A stretch of 64,000 nucleotides of DNA from Trichoplax adhaerens (Eukaryota > Placozoa > Uniplacotomia > Trichoplacea > Trichoplacidae), in assembly GCF_000150275.1 (NCBI RefSeq), contig NW_002060948.1, forward strand, positions 2,990,512-3,054,511. Direction: 5' to 3'. Under the pieces are notes generated by a model. It was not told where the DNA came from. It did no database searches and saw only the letters and a program-made list of their open reading frames with translations. This document shows, one piece after another, positions 21,830 to 35,200 of this stretch (positions within the stretch are counted from its first letter, which is position 1; each line of letters starts with the position of its first letter). Made by a program: the position numbers and the translations under genes.

Positions 21830-24800
21830 TTATCGTGGAGCAAGTTCAAGTGCTTGATTTTGAGCAATAATAGAAGCCAGGTTTACAGCCAATACCCAAC
21901 GGTTAGCTATAATCATATCTTCAGCTCTTAGGATCATCGACTTTTCTTCTGTTTTAACGATAAACACTGGATTATCTTCATTTGCATTGTCAGCGAGCCT
22001 AATAGCCAAGATATCTTTCAAATAAGTAGTTTTCACGTCGGTATCATCCTAAAATAGAAAAATTCAAACGTTTAGCAACTCTGCTTGTAATAACTAGTTC
22101 GTCAAGTTTATGCCTCTTCATAGCGAAGCCTGATGACTCGTTTAAATCTATAGAAATATAAATTATATATTTTCATTTAATTAACAACACTACTACTATT
22201 AGGCTTTTTCCCTTATAAAACTTACATTTTCCTTTCGATTAACTAAAGAATCTTGAGTTAACGTAAAGAAGCGCTCATGCCAGAAATGGGAAAAGTTATG
22301 TCCTTTCTTTCTTAATTTTCCAGCAAACCAAATAATGCCATCGCGTACGAGCTCTATCGGTAGTCCAATATAAAAATATATTTGATACAAATTTAAAACG
22401 TGCAATATTTTTATAATAAGAAGCCGAAAGTAATAATTTTGATGATCCTCTAACGCTTAGATATTAAATTAAGCCACATACTGCTTATCTTTCTACCTCT
22501 ACAGAGCTGTATATATACTAGTACTTAATGTTAATTACCAACTAGGAAAGTATATGTCAGAATAAGTTTATACTAGGAATAGTGATCATTGATATAGCCG
22601 TAGAATAATCTCAAACCATTCAGAAATCAAAATTTAGCTTTAATTTTAGTTTTAATTCCTAGCAATTAAATCCCATATTCTTCTACCTTCCGCTTTATCA
22701 GGATTGGAACAGATGAAACAATACCAAGATTTGTTGGTCTTATTAAACTGAAATGCTTCATAGAATCGGTTATCTACTAATTCTTCACGCATTTCACGTC
22801 GTTCCTATTAAACGTTAAATTTTGACGTAAACTATATTGACATCTCTCATTGTAAGGAAATATAATGATCTTTGCTATATATAATATTCAATAAATAATG
22901 ATATTAATTAGGCTGACTTAACAACAATATCTAGTAGTATTACAAGTATACCTGAGCCGTAATGAAGGGATCATTTACTGCAACCTCAAAATTCTTAATT
23001 ACTTCATTAGAGCTTTTCCCATTTTGCTTCCAATTTGCTCTGCCCGCCTTTAAAATTACAACATTAATAAATCATATAATAGTTAATCGATTAATAGATT
23101 TGAAACCTTATTTATTAACATGTTAGATTCAACTTAACATAACTTTATCCAGATGGATTCTAAATAAATTAATCAGATTGGCTACCTTCATTGCACAAAA
23201 TGAATACTTCATCCATTCTGTTACTTGGCTGGTTTTAACGCTAAAATGTTTGCCATTAAACATGCAGCCTGGGTTTCTTTTAGTGCATTTAAAATGTAAA
23301 ATAATTTCCGGCTCTCCATAAGCTGTAAAGTAAAAAATTTAAACAAACTTAATAAACAGAAAATACAAAATTTAAATAATTTATGATTTGTGATCCAAAA
23401 TATATTCAAAAATATCCTTATCACTGTAAGTTTTACGAGATTCCTAAAACATCAACAATGTTTACACAGATATTTACATGATCTGCTGAAAGCTCTAAGA
23501 ATTGGAAGAGATTGAACCGTTTCGGAAACGAAAATTTTTATTGAATTTAAATCTAGAGAATTGGCTTCTTCAGGAGCTGTATTGCTTGCAATCTTCGGCT
23601 CTTTTGCATGAATAACGCTATTTAAGCTTGCATTGGATAGACTTGACCGCATGCTATGAGAAGGCTCTCCATGCTCGATTTCTCCATTTTCTTTAATTCC
23701 ATTTGTCATATTCTCATTTTGTATCTCATCGCTCTTCGCGGCCTTCAATGCAGACGATTAAGGATATAGAATATACAATAGTTATATAGTAATAATTAAT
23801 TCGTTTAATAATTTAGCACACCAGATGATATTAATTTACTAACTAGTGCTATTTAGCACCGTTTCAGTAGGCAACTCGGTGCTGTTCTATATATTAAGAT
23901 AGACATTTTACAGCTATTGGTAGCCACATATGTTACATTATATCAATCTAGGCTTCAAACCGTTACATTCTTTGTCTCTTCCTTTATTGGTGGAGTAGTA
24001 CGACTTTGTTGAATCTAGTTAAGCAAAATAATTATTGCTACTTTAGGGAAAGTATTTTCATATAAAAAATTAGTAAAACTCCTTAAGTAACAATTTAGAA
24101 ATGTATAAACTTTTTTGGAATTTAATTGCTGAACAAATGTCTATAAACAGTGACCATATTTGAATATTTAGGGTAATTTAGATTAACGTATCGAAATATC
24201 GCTGTATTGATTACCTGTTCATTGTTTTCCATAACATCATCACTAGTAGGTTCTTCAGCGGTACTTAAAGTAGGCAATAAGATCAAAATTTTCGGTTTAT
24301 AAATGTTCTGGTATTCATCATGAGCATTGCAAATTACAATAATATTCGCTCATATTTTTGTATTTGGAATGAATATAATGGGAAAAGATAAGAAATCGAA
24401 GGCATTTAAAGTTTGAGCAATATACCTATTCTTTATATTCTGAGTATAATTTTCCAAATCTAGGTCGGATATAAATGCTCTAACAGAACGGCTGCGAGCT
24501 TTATTCGACACATTTGTTATAGTTGACAATCGAGATCTTATTTGCTGGGGATACCTATCACCAATTTTTTTCATTTCCGCCAAAATTAAGGGGTATTTTG
24601 CTTCTTCTTCAGTCCTTAACATTTGTGACATATTATATAGCATCTTTTTGGCGTGTTTCTAAGCAAATACGTACAGAAATTAACACAATTAGAATATATA
24701 GATCATTAATCTTTGGGTTATTAAGGTCCATAATGAAAATTAAAAAAGTTTTTTAAACATTGTACCTCATCATTCAAACCAATCGCCACCCTTATACCTA

Positions 24801-26203
24801 ATTCATAGCCAAAAAGTGTTGGATCTTTCCGACACGCTGCCGTAATGTCCGAAAGATTATCGAAAAAGATTAATGGCTCATGCTGAGCAAGAGTTTCGCA
24901 TATTGCCAAGACTAATATGCTGAGGTCATTGCGATCAAGGTACTGAAGCAAAACATCTTTATAAGATTTTACTGCCTGTGCCCAAGGGTAAATATAAATG
25001 ATATTTATATCAGTAGATTATATTTATAGGATCATTTCTCTACGAAATTTATTAATAAACAAATAAAAGGCCAAATGAATTCAAATCAAACATTTTATAA
25101 CCTCCGGTTTATGCTTGGCAATCAATCCAATTGTCTGCAGAATAGCAACTTTCTCTACAACGTCTGCTTTCGAGAGCTGACGGATAATAATATTTACGTT
25201 AGATGAAATTAAATCAGGACAATTATTAAAGATATGTGGCAAAATTCGGCATAAAACCGGCATTTTTATCTTTTTTAGAATATTAATAATCTCCTGGCTA
25301 TGAGGTGCGACTAAACGTGGCATATCCATCGTTACTCGGCATAATCGAACAGTTATTAAACGAATAAGAGAAGGATTATTCTCATGGAGAAATTGGAAAG
25401 CAACTGGAACAGCCTTCTCCATTATTTCAGACTTATGGTATTTCTAAAATTAAAATTAAAACAAAGTCTCGTATTATTTAATAGTAAATATCGGTAGAAG
25501 CATGCTATCCGATATGAGACATTATATACTCGATCTTAGTATTAATATCATATACATTTGTGTTATCTACGCATAAATGTTACTACTAGGCTTTGGCATC
25601 ATTAAAGTTAAAATTCTTTCATGTTATACCTGGAAAAGGCAAGACGCTACATCAGTGGCAATGGTAACATGAGGATGCTCCACTTCGTATTTAGATGTTG
25701 AAGATAATGGCTGTTCTAAACAAATTTCCCAAATTCGGATCAATCTTTCGTAGTGTTGATCGATCAGGTCATCATTTCTGATCAATACAAAATTATTCAA
25801 TTCTGGAATAAGTTATCAGAGTGCCTTGATTTGGTAGGCTACATGACACAAATTTATTTCATACAAAATTTCGATATATCACGAAACAACATATGGTTGG
25901 CTGTATATAACATCACGCACATCTAAGAATTGCAAATTTAGCTAATATCGCTTAACAATTTTACCAAACACATACAATGATCGTATAAAGAGTCGCATTA
26001 TGTATATTTTAGATATAGGCTTACTTGATTACGGTCAAAACGCGTTCCAAGCACACTGCTACAGCTTGTTTCTCATTATTATTAGAAATAAATTCTGGAC
26101 TGGCGATAGCGGTATGTATCTTAATTAAAATATCATCAACATTGTCGCGGATATAGTTATTTGGCATATGATTTAGAGTTACTTTTTTAGGTTTGATGAG
26201 CAT
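21830..26203 (-). CDS. VEPH1: VEPH1 / melted orthologue: PH-domain signalling adaptor, 12 exons, ~707 aa
   Basis: Exons (minus): 26203-26025, 25777-25630, 25443-25102, 24975-24766, 24658-24426, 24263-24215, 23742-23478, 23322-23186, 23047-22952, 22804-22687, 22353-22226, 22048-21830. Every junction has GT/AG and fitting phase; the sum is 708 codons including stop. The N-terminal half is the helical repeat region of melted (KQAVAVCLERVLTVIK joined to NDDLIDQHYERLIRIWEICLE aligns without gaps to the vertebrate protein as I recall it). A Ser/Glu-rich linker follows (about 370-460), then a conserved middle block (GEPEIILHFKC, QVTEWMKYSFCAMK, FYEAFQFNKTNKSWYCFICS) and a C-terminal PH domain (IIWFAGKLRKKG to FWHERFFTLT to the Trp of NRWVLAVNLA). 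In flies and vertebrates the family works at the plasma membrane on insulin/PI3K-FoxO and TGF-beta signalling; the same role here is inferred. The start may be extended by an upstream exon, since the vertebrate N-terminus is longer. Confidence 0.92.
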
Positions 26204-27500
26204 TTTAACAATTAGGTAAGTGCTATTGGTATTAATGCAGATAGATTTAGCTTACTGATTGAGAGACGAAATCGATCTACTTAAAAATATCTATCACAAA
26301 CTATTCGATGGCAATTTTACATTTATTTAATAGCTGATATGAAACGTAACAGTCACAAAATGTTCTACGTACTGCTGTAATGTAGCTGTTTATGACTAAA
26401 GACAATTCTACTCCTCGTCAGCGTCTATGCATTCTCTCAACTATTTGCGTTATTACTGAGTAATGATAAAAACTATTACTAATCTTACCGTTTCACCCAT
26501 ATTAGTCATCTTCTAGCAACGGATGAGTCTATCCATGTATTATTCCACCGTCTGTTTCACCATATTGTTGACTTTGTTCCACCCATTAATTCTAAGCAAT
26601 TTATTAAGCTTTAGTCCACTCATGACAGGTGTGGCCTACTATAAACTTGGTATTGCATTTATATGCATACATGTATGCTAATGTATCGAACCCTTTATTA
26701 GATTACTAATTTAGCGTAACTCTCTTGTCTACTGCTTATTATTATCTAGCTATGTAAAAATATTTATTGAATCATTGCTTCTCTATCATCAGATATTAGT
26801 TAGAATTTTATACCTGAATCGATCACCATAGGAAATAAAATTGAGCTATAATACATTTAATAAAAAGTGATCAAATACGATAAAATTTTACCTTTCATTA
26901 GTCTGCCAGTAATAGCATATATCAGTTTTCAAATTTTCTTAATTATGATATAGATAAAAAACTAGATTAAAATCATTTCCTTCTAAAGTAATGTTACAAA
27001 ATTTGTCAGCTTACTACCGTTATTGTAAATATTTATACTACCTAAATAATGCCATTTTTCTATAATTCTCACATTAAAATATCGGTGAAATAGCTTAAAT
27101 TTGTTTAATTACAACATTAAATTAATTAAAAGGATACTGTTTTATATAAAAATTTTGCTTGACATTTCTAATGTAGTGTAAAGGCAATCAATGTTTGGAC
27201 GTGAAAATTTATATAAATTAATTGGTAGCATTATTTCGATTCACAGGACATTCTGATTACAAGTGCAGTATACGTACCTAATATTAAAGTAAAATATCGT
27301 AAAATGGGATTAAAAAATTGAAATTTCGAGAACTTTTCAACGTTAAATTACTATAAAGGTATTACACTAGGTAATCTATAAAAAAAAATTGAAACTTGAT
27401 TAATATACAGTGTACTAATATTAAAATTAATTAATTTAGGAATGTACATTTAACTGAATCCATTATACTAAGTAGACTAACTTAACGGAAATGAGTAAAT
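26204..27500. other. 5' flank or 5' UTR intron of VEPH1, AT-rich
   Basis: On the minus strand a plausible acceptor (CTCTCAATCAG) lies about 50 bases before the VEPH1 ATG. A 5' UTR intron could therefore run back to the CpG-richer patch at 27540-27840. No other gene seen. Confidence 0.35.
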
Positions 27501-27529
27501 TATATGCAAAGTCGCGGCAAGTAAATTAT

Positions 27530-27845
27530 ATAGCGCACAAGGTATAACGAGCGAGTACGCTACTAGCCATTCTGAGACCTCAAATGACGACGCCATCACG
27601 GTGACGTAATCACGATATTACGCAAGCGCAGATTTATCGAGACAGTTAATTTAACAGTGCAGTGCTGGAAACGAATGAATGAATGGGCACAAGGACTTCT
27701 AGTAAGAGGAGAGTTTAGAAGTCGCTGACCGATATACCATAAAGGTAAGAGAAAATGCTCACTCAGTATTTTTCTCTTACTTCTATGGGATGTACGTTCA
27801 ACTCCGTAACGCATGCGAACGCGGGTAAATTCGATATATCGGGAT
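27530..27845. promoter_or_regulatory. CpG-richer patch, candidate (bidirectional) promoter
   Basis: This patch stands out from the AT-rich surroundings: it holds many CG dinucleotides, a CRE-like TGACGTAA near 27602, and GACGCCATC (the reverse of a YY1/kozak-like GATGGC) near 27589. On the plus strand CATAAAG|GTAAGAG near 27745 is a consensus splice donor. On the minus strand CATAGAA|GTAAGAG near 27785 is another. Outward first non-coding exons for the minus-strand VEPH1 gene and a plus-strand transcript are therefore possible. All of this is inference from composition and motifs. Confidence 0.4.
27743..27782. repeat. inverted repeat GTAAGAGAAAA...TTTTCTCTTAC
   Basis: Two arms of about 11 bases flank a short spacer (TGCTCACTCAGTA). 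Each arm also reads as a splice donor consensus on its own strand. Confidence 0.65.
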
Positions 27846-27990
27846 ATTAAACAGAAATCGAGGACATTGTATCATAATGCTTATCGTAATTACTACCGTG
27901 TTTAGTCTACCACTGTCTGCTGGAGAGATTAAAAATTAATTTTCACAATCCTTGTCAGTGAAATGATCACTGAGATAGAACTTTATTTAG

Positions 27991-28250
27991 AGTCTAGTCC
28001 ATTCATTAATCTTAGTAATAGTCTAAATTCATAGGCAAAGAATTACTAGATTAAAATATCTCCGTAATTCTTTTAAATGAGAAAACAGAGAAGTATACAC
28101 GTATATACTGGAAATTTATTCATAGTCTAGTCCATTTATTAATCTTATTAATAGTCTAATACATTTATAGTCAAAGTATGACGAGATTAAAAAATCTTCA
28201 TTACTCATTTAAATAGAAAACAGGGAACTGTATTACTATATTGACCTTGA
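27991..28250. repeat. imperfect tandem duplication, unit ~133 bp
   Basis: AGTCTAGTCCATT...ATTAATCTTA...TAATAGTCTAA at 27991 recurs at 28124. The two copies stay alignable through AAATAGAAAACAG near 28210. No coding signal. Confidence 0.75.
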
Positions 28251-29570
28251 AGGTATTTCTTCGTCAATAATAAACGTTGAGGTTTTATCAATTCATTTCA
28301 ATTCAAACGCCCGTAAAAGGAGATATTATTAATTTTTTTCACGTCAGAATGATAATAATTAATGACGTAAAATTAGACAAAATGAAAAAAGGATTGGAAC
28401 CAAGAACACCGATTGCAACAATATCCGTTATATGTATACAAGCAATACATTGGACATACAATAGATGATGCAGCAATGTCATTGATATTTTCATGGTTTA
28501 CGCAGTGCATCAAGATTAATTAACTGCAAATATTCAAATCGTTGTTACTAATAACTATAAATACTGTAATGTATATATAGATATCAAGAAAGAATAATTT
28601 CAATGAAATATTTAATAATTTATGCTTGAATCAAGTTAGTTCTTAATTTACTTTAATTTTTCCAGTTCCTGTTATTTATTTAGAAGTTCGCATGCTGTAT
28701 ATGTTATGGCCATTCCTAAAAACGTTTTCAATCTTAGGACTGATTATGATCAATGAATATAGCCTATACAAAGTCTTAAACACCTAGTACTGCATCATAA
28801 TAATGATTAATTCTTTCGCTAAATTATCATACACTGTTTTATGGCTCAGATTATTCAACAAGTATATATATGCGTACATTCACATTGATTTCTATCGATG
28901 TTAAACATAATACTGTAGCAACCAATACTAATTATATTTTATTATTGTATTAAATAACAAAGCCGCTATAGTATTGAGTCTTAACTCACCTTAGTGACTT
29001 TTATATCAAAATCATTACCATTATAATTAGCATTCACGTAGAAAGTTGTACTATATTTAACTGTTGAATAGGGACGGCAATAATGGATTCGATATTATTT
29101 ATGCTCTGTCCAGCACCTATTATTTATTTTACTCTATACATTATGTATTTATCCTATAAGAAAAGGGCTGATTATCATGCTAATCATTATTCGTTCAATT
29201 TCATTGGTTAAGGCACTTTTTCCCTTAGGCAAATAACTGAATAAGTTATTTCTTTCTCCCGTCGTAAGTTACTTTAGTTTTTATTGAAAACATTTGATAT
29301 TACTCGTCGTCAATTTGGGTAGCCTTCAAGAAGAAATTAATAACTTTACTTAGAAAAAATCGCGATAGCATATCATACAGGTTGAATTTTTAAGCAATAT
29401 TTAGTAGATTGTATCTATTTCGATTAAGTAAAACTCTTGTCTTCCTTCTTTGATTTTATAACATCGATTTAAATGTAACTAACACTTTTAGATTAAATCT
29501 TTTTTCGTTTAAAACGTAACTAATTACCTCGCCTTTTTGACTAGATCGTCCTAGCTTAATTTAATTTTTA
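28251..29570. other. AT-rich intergenic DNA upstream of the protease gene
   Basis: No gene recognised. It holds the promoter side of the plus-strand protease gene. A TTTATAA-like element near 29455 is a weak TATA candidate about 120 bases before the ATG. Confidence 0.45.
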
Positions 29571-29576
29571 TTGAAG

Positions 29577-32266
29577 ATGAAGTTCATTATAGTATCATTA
29601 CTGATTACTATTGCGGCGTTATCGTTAATCGTCGAAGCCGATAAAACTCAATCTAAGGTAAATCTTATAATGTTTGTCAAATTAATAATGTATCCCACTT
29701 TTTTCTAGGCATTTTACGATTTTTAAAGAAAATGATGGTTGTTGCATAGCAATTTTATAGCATTTTACGTTATAGTATACATCTACTGTATTGCCGCTCT
29801 TGTTTTTCGAGAAACCTGTTGATTCATCATTACAGTGCCAAGTATAAATGCTTACACCAACATAACTATTCAATCGCCGATGTAAAAATTTTGATTTAAA
29901 ACCACGATAAACAGAAGTCCGGACATATTTTCTTAAACATTTACTTTGTTAAAGCGTTCATGAACTTTTACTTGATTAAAAAATTCAGCTCGATGCTTTA
30001 CAGTCTCACACTTTGATTTGGAGTTCTAATTCAGAAAAAATTATATCGCGGGCTTATATTTTATAACCAAAATGTGCGCTTAATATCTTGTTAACTATCA
30101 AAACGACATCATTCTAATTAAGTACGGCCTAATAATGTTTAGTAGCCTGTTGATTCATCCTTTAGTAATCCAGAAGTATACATGGCTAACTACCCAAGAC
30201 TCTTAAAATAACGATTTCTTCCTTCTATGTTCTATGAATAGAAATTATCGAAAACCTTGAAAAATAGCCATTCTGAATCTCTTAATAAAAAATTCTTCGC
30301 TGGTACGCTAATTTTCATCTTTTCAACGAATCTTTACAGTAATTGAGTTAAACAGATAAAATAGGTAACTTACTCTTAAGGTGTACTAATATATTCTATA
30401 CAATGTGTAACAGCAATGATGAAAAGATTGGCAATGGCAAACATGGACGAGGACGAGGGCGATGAAGAGTCAGACAGAGAAAGAGAATCATGGGAAGATA
30501 GAGATGACGAAATTGTACCAGATAAAATACTAAATAAAGTACATCAAACTAAAGCAAAAAAGCCTTTGAAAAAGACAGTTAAAGTAGAAAAACCACTAAA
30601 GAAAGAAAGCCATGGTGAGTTAAGAGAACGTACATGCTATTTTACGTTACGCTGATTGATTTCTGATAAAATATTCATTCAAATAATCATTACATTTAAT
30701 ATTACTGCCTACAGAGAACGTATACTATACTGTGGTAGCATAGAAGATAGGATAATATTACTGTTAGGCGTAATACTACTTTACTGTTTGAGCTTGGAAT
30801 AAATGCACTCTAAGTAATAACTTTATTGTAATCAATTTATATACCCCTGGAGCACTACGTATTCTTACTTATTCCTTCAGTATCTATCCATTTTTATCGA
30901 CGGTCTAATTTCTTTATTTTTAACTCAATTTATTTACAGACATTAACAAATCATCCAAGAACCAAAAATCAGGTATATTTACTCTGTAATTATAAGAAAC
31001 CGTTTTATCTTGTCTTAGCTACAGCACAATACGACGGACATATTTTTAACCAGATCCGTTTAGATATTATTGAACAGCTCTGCTGGTAATAAAAGCTGGA
31101 GGCCTTCCCATCATCTAATACTATTTCAACTAATAAATAGTATTTTTATCAATCATCAAGTCTTATGGATTTTTAAAATTATCTCTATTTTAGATAAAGA
31201 CAGCCAAAAATCGTCCGATAAAAAATCAGGTATCTTTAATTTTGTAAAATATTATAAGCTTTAACGAAATATCGTTTTGATAACTATCATAAATTGGTTT
31301 AAGATAAAATTAATTTATACAAGTATACAACCATGAAATATTCATTCCGATAATAACGTTCTAGTTCATTAACAATAACATTCAGTTTTAGCCCACCATT
31401 GATAACTCTATTAACCGGTCTTAAATCATTTTAAATATGCCTTTTCAGCCGCTAAAGCTCAGCTTAACGATAAAATATGTGGAAAATCGGCATTTTCTGA
31501 ACATATGACTCGCATTGTTGGTGGACAAGAAGCAACGCCGCATTCATTACCTTGGCAAGTAACATTACTTATTAGAAGAACTTACTTTAATGGCAAAGTA
31601 AGTGAACATGCTTACTGCGGTGGTTCATTAATTTCACGCGAATGGATCGCAACAGCAGCACATTGTGCTAAGGATAAGTATCCAGCTGAAGATATGCGTA
31701 TCTGGTTAGGCAGTCATGATCTGACAAAGCAGGAATCATCGCGTGTTAAGCGTAGTGTAATCAAGAAAATACAAAACCCTCATTATAACGCTCCAACTAC
31801 TGATTACGATATCGCGCTATTACAATTAGATAAAGCTGTTGAATTTAATGAATATGTTAGGCCAATATGCCTTCCAGAAGCACAAAAACGAGCTATAGAA
31901 GGCTCTCAATCACTTATATCAGGTTGGGGAACGCTTTCCTTCCGTGGAAACACATCACCAACATTGCAAGTTGCTGTCGTGCCGATCGTTAGCCGTGAAA
32001 CTTGCAACAGTTTGAGAAGCTATCATGGCCAAATTACAACCAGAATGTTATGTGCTGGCTATACAGAAGGTGGTGTAGATACTTGCCAAGGAGATAGTGG
32101 TGGACCGTTGGCTACTCAAGTTAAAAACAGTGACAAATTTGAGTTAACCGGAGTCGTCAGTTGGGGTGCAGGCTGCGCTAGACAGTACAAGTATGGTGTC
32201 TATACAGATGTATCATACTTCCGTGATTGGATTGATAAAATGGTCAATCAATATTCTCGTCTGTAA
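29577..32266 (+). CDS. secreted trypsin-like serine protease (S1 family) with charged linker, multi-exon
   Basis: Proposed exons: 29577-29657 (signal peptide, MKFIIVSLLITIAALSLIVEA), 30414-30614, 30940-30972, 31194-31229, 31449-32266. From exon 2 onward all junctions are phase 1 and in frame. The exon 1 to exon 2 link does not match in phase, so a small exon is missing or exon 1 is not joined directly. Exon 2 is extremely acidic then basic (DEDEGDEESDRE, KAKKPLKKTVK); the two mini-exons add Lys/Ser-rich repeats. The last exon has a zymogen cleavage site (TR|IVGG) and the catalytic triad His (TAAHC), Asp (DYDIALL) and Ser (GDSGGPL). Asp six residues before that Ser predicts trypsin-like cleavage after Arg/Lys. 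It is probably a secreted digestive or processing protease, activated by cleavage at Arg-Ile. The disordered charged pro-region is unusual. Confidence 0.85.
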
Positions 32267-35200
32267 TGCCTCTTAGACTAAATAATGTGCACTTCAATAA
32301 GAATGTGCCATAAATCCATGTTGACAAAGCTTTAAATGCATCTGCCTTGAAAATTTCAATCACGAAAACAAGTCTACAAAAATATCACCCGTTATACATG
32401 AAAAAAATTGAAGCTATCAAAACTGAGTCCAATATTTAATTGCTGCCAATGTATAATTGCACGTCAGGGATATTAAAGTTTAACACAAGCTTGGCGTAAG
32501 AACATTTTAACAATTGGATTATTTATTCTTATCCTCTTTCGTATTTTGTATAGGTGTTATTTTTTGCGCGTATCGCAATGTAATACCTTGCTCAAGTAGA
32601 ATTAGGACCATTAGTTTTTGATGATGTTCGTGTTTAAGTTAACAGTAGTTTCATTATATTTAGTTTTCCTTAGTTAATCTACAAATCATAGGGTATTTTT
32701 ATACTAATAGTACTTAATTTTTTAACTTAAAGGGACTTTAGATTAACAATTATACTGGAAATCTAAAGCAATACTAACTTATTGTTAGCTCTTGGCATTT
32801 ATTATTTTACGATGGTTATATGATATCTCGATTTAGGTTATAAGTTATCATTACTATCATTGATTAGCAATGCAAAATGGCGTAATATTATTTGGAAATA
32901 TTTTTATAATTTCATTGCCTGTAATTTTAATATTCAACCTTTAATAAATATACCTGTCTTAATAGAACTGTATGAGCGTCACTACTAACTATATCAGCTT
33001 TAATGACATTGAAGCGTAGCAGAGGATGCTTAGACTCAATTACTTACTTGAAGCACACGTGTTAAGGACTGCAGGTGTCGCGAATATTTATTTATCTTTC
33101 AACATCAATAATGGCTTCATACTATTAATCATGTTCAATCAAAACTACTAGTACTGATTGGTTATATTTATAGTAGCTAATTACGATCTAAGATCTTAAG
33201 TTTAAATTTCTGCAATTATAAAAATAAAAATTGGAAGGCATACCGCATGCAATGCTGAAGTATAAGTGTGCCATTAAATTACCTTCAAATGTTGCACTGA
33301 TTACAGGTATCTAGGCATTAAGTGATTAATGAAATTATGTCAGTCGTATTACTATCTATGGCATCAACTTACCCAAAAATTTGTCATGCTATATGGGCAA
33401 AGACATACCGAAATTTTATAATAAATTACCTTTGTTGCGGGTAAGAACATCATATCCTAATTTTTGAAGGAACAGGTAATCTGAAGTAGCCTACAGAATC
33501 AAACCTACCTTTTAATATTAATTCCTCTCTTGCATCAATCATATCTCCCTTCCAATCGATCAATCGATATACATCGTTATTTATACACTTTCTATAGAGG
33601 CTGGCCTATTCTGCCTACGTCTAATGGAATGTTCTAATGATTATCGGGCACGCCCAAATCTTAGTTACTGGAAAATAAACAAATGCTAAGTATTGTGAAT
33701 AGATGAATCTGATTAATTGCACATACCTGCTAGAATAAATCTAATAACGTATTATGTGCCTTAAAAATTAATCATTATCGTTTGTTTCGAAATTAAACAA
33801 AATAATTGTCAAAAAAATGAACATCGTAAACGTTAGGATCTGCCAATGAAGTATGGTTACTGAAGTGAATCCCCAAATATTGCGTAGTCAAGACGTTTCT
33901 AATAATGTACCGTAACTATTTTGAAATTCCCCAGTTATATCTTTTAATAATAAACTGCGATATATTAGCAATAATTAACAATTACACCAATGTTTGTGAT
34001 ATTCAAAATAAAACAAGAACTATAACGTAGTTTACGCAGTTATCGCTTAATGCCGTATTAAAAATGAAACAGCAAGGATAATGGCAACTAGCTTGAATAC
34101 CTTACATCGACAGTCTATAATAATCAAGGTATTACATAATGTTCTGTATTTCTACAATATTGATAAAGTCTTGAATTGATAATAATTTTTCACTCTCTAT
34201 AAATAAATTTCCAATTCGAACACAGCTTGAAATCAAATGAGTACAACGCAAAGGTTATAATCATTATTGCAAGCGTAAACGCCATATTTGAGCAATTTTG
34301 AGAAAATGTATGAACGTTAATTTAAGCTGAACCCGTAATTCATTAAAATAATGTACCAGAAGTACAAAAGATAAAAATTTAGATTATTCAAAATACCGTT
34401 CTAGAATTTCTTATGCTCTGAGATTTTCCAGTTTAAAGGGTTAAAGCATCAAAACCAAAGCAATGCAGCATATCAAGAAAGCTTTCATTGGGCGAATTGA
34501 AAGAGACCAGTTTATGGCATGGGAGCTTAAGCTACAGTAAATTTATCAGAAAGCCGATTAATATCCTAGTAGAAAACATAAGAAAGTTTAATGGTAAAGA
34601 AATATATATATTCATGGATTATTACTACCTTATCGCTAGCAATAGACCAAAAATTTATACCTAATTACTGTACACGCCGCGTTTCCCCGTCATTATAAAT
34701 TTTTAAGTATCGTAGGTTCCCCTAAATTGTGGCAAAGATTGCTCGATATCGGTATTCGACATCACTATTACTTTACCTTAGATTATTAGGTTGGTGTTAT
34801 TTTTTTTAGTCATAGATATATGAATGTTATTGTTGAAAATTTACAGTAAACTATGCTATCGTAATATAAACGGACAGTTTACAATATATATATACAGTTC
34901 ATAATAAGCAGGTAACGTCTTATTTTAATGTATCAAGCGAGAAGCTCAAGAACCATACCCTGTAGAATTTTACTATTACCTGTGTAAAATTTAAACTAAA
35001 GACCCTTTAAAACGGAAGTGCGTCTAAGCCAGTAATATTAAGAATACCTATTGCCTCTATGGGTTTTATTCTACAGATCATAGCTGTATCACAGTGGTCT
35101 CTCCATGAAAATTACATCGGTTATAGAATTGTACCCAAAGGGTGCTAATGCTATGCTATTAATTACATCTCATCAACAAATCATCTCAAATTTGAGTAGC

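Noticed and set aside
23221-23424. 67-codon minus open frame in the VEPH1 region
   Set aside because: The true VEPH1 exon (23186-23322) uses another frame that matches the family and fits both splice phases; this longer frame does not.
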